From assembly GCA_964570935.1 (NCBI GenBank), contig CAZMZP010000081.1, positions 1 through 6,925 of the forward strand: a stretch of 6,925 nt of DNA, in the 5' to 3' direction. Position numbers and translations under genes: made by a program. Source of the DNA: JAFGJU01 sp964570935. Lineage in GTDB: Bacteria; Eisenbacteria; RBG-16-71-46; JAFGJU01. The notes beneath the pieces are model-generated. The model saw nothing but the letters and a program-made list of their open reading frames with translations, was not told the DNA's origin and did no database searches. Shown one piece after another: positions 6,272-6,925 of the stretch (position 1 is its first letter; each line of letters begins with the position of its first letter).

Positions 6272-6925
6272 ATGAGAACATCCTATCCGAGTCTGGCTCT
6301 CGTCTTGCTTGCCGGTTTTGCGTTCGTCTTGCCCTCGACGGCTTTCGCGGTGGGTGAGGCCATCGCTCCGTCAGTCACGTTTGCGCCCAGCGCCAGGGGC
6401 GAGGGCATGGGCAGGGCGTATGTGGCCATAGCGGACGACGCCACTGCCTCCTGGTGGAATCCGGCCGGCCTGGCCTTCCTGGCGGACAGGAACATCTCCG
6501 CCATGCACACGAAACTGGCCCCGGGCCTTGCCGACGACGTTTACTACGAGTACCTGGCCTACGCCCAGTCCTCAGAAGACTGGGGCGGGCTGGCCGCCAG
6601 TCTCGTCTACCTCACGTATGGTGACATCGAGGGCAGGGACGAGTTCGGCAACCCCACTTCGGTCTTCACCAGCTACGAGATCTCACCAGCGGTGGGTTAC
6701 GGCACGTCGCTGTGGCAAGACGCGGCCGTGGGCATCAACATGAAGGTCATCCACGTCAACTACGCTCCGTCGTCAGTAGTCGTGGAGGGGAAGCCCGGCA
6801 AGGGCACGACGTTCGCCGCGGACGTGGGCGTGCTTTACCGGAGGGACAGGTGGAGCGTCGGCGCGTGTTTCCAGAACATCGGGCCCAACCTGACTCTGAT
6901 TGACGCTGACCAGTCCAGCCCGATC
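6272..6925 (+). CDS. porV: PorV/PorQ-family outer-membrane protein, T9SS (3' truncated by window edge)
   Basis: In known T9SSs PorV is a 14-strand FadL-like outer-membrane barrel that collects cargo from the SprA translocon and presents it to PorU. The frame is open for all 218 codons to the window edge, so the C-terminal part is missing. The start at 6272 has AGGGGA (6260-6265) 6 bases upstream. Residues 1-26 are a clear signal peptide ending in AFA. The family's N-terminal signature follows: FAPSARGEGMGRAYVAIADDA (37-57, with ARGxGMG at 41-47) and WNPAGLA at 62-68. The remainder is alternating aromatic/polar beta-strand sequence, as in a barrel. SLVYLTYGDIEGRDEFGN (110-127) resembles the corresponding PorV segment, and later segments such as TTFAADVGVLYRRDRWSVG fit adjacent strands. 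Its place directly after porU favours PorV. The broader PorV/PorQ (UPF0164) family also includes other barrels, and the truncation keeps PorQ or another paralogue possible. Confidence 0.8.
   Translation, partial: MRTSYPSLALVLLAGFAFVLPSTAFAVGEAIAPSVTFAPSARGEGMGRAYVAIADDATASWWNPAGLAFLADRNISAMHTKLAPGLADDVYYEYLAYAQSSEDWGGLAASLVYLTYGDIEGRDEFGNPTSVFTSYEISPAVGYGTSLWQDAAVGINMKVIHVNYAPSSVVVEGKPGKGTTFAADVGVLYRRDRWSVGACFQNIGPNLTLIDADQSSPI

Overview
The window is GC-rich bacterial DNA with every recognisable gene on the + strand and little space between genes. In order it holds: the 3' end of dnaE (DNA polymerase III alpha subunit), accA (acetyl-CoA carboxylase carboxyltransferase alpha subunit), a 54-residue Trm112/YcaR-like zinc-ribbon gene, a very long exported gingipain-family (C25) peptidase with the architecture of the type IX secretion system (T9SS) sortase PorU, and the 5' part of an outer-membrane PorV/PorQ-family protein. 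dnaE is cut by the left edge and the PorV-like gene by the right edge.

Organism: porU followed directly by porV is the arrangement known from Bacteroidota. Here the DNA is markedly GC-rich, while Ile is often encoded by ATA (10 of 19 Ile codons in accA) and Arg often by AGG. The T9SS genes, the NYPNPF-type C-terminal sorting domain and the base composition together suggest a GC-rich lineage of the FCB superphylum outside classical Bacteroidota, such as Eisenbacteria, Krumholzibacteriota or Latescibacterota-like bacteria. This is inference; the sequence does not fix the phylum.

Layout: positions 1-1998 are housekeeping. dnaE and accA overlap by 11 bases and are probably translationally coupled. 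The zinc-ribbon gene follows after a 74-base gap and has a near-perfect Shine-Dalgarno sequence. Positions 2043-6925 are the surface-secretion part. porU starts 56 bases after the zinc-ribbon gene. A 101-base gap with a possible sigma70-type promoter separates it from porV.

How the genes work together: PorU and PorV are, in the well-studied systems, parts of the outer-membrane attachment complex. PorV is a beta-barrel that shuttles cargo from the translocon, and PorU is the cysteine-protease transpeptidase that removes the cargo's C-terminal signal and attaches the protein to the cell surface. DnaE replicates the chromosome and AccA supplies malonyl-CoA for fatty-acid synthesis; neither has an obvious functional link to the T9SS pair. 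The main point of interest is a full-length PorU with an intact His/Cys dyad and its own sorting domain, beside PorV, in what looks like a non-Bacteroidota genome. I see no mobile element, CRISPR array, tRNA or rRNA.
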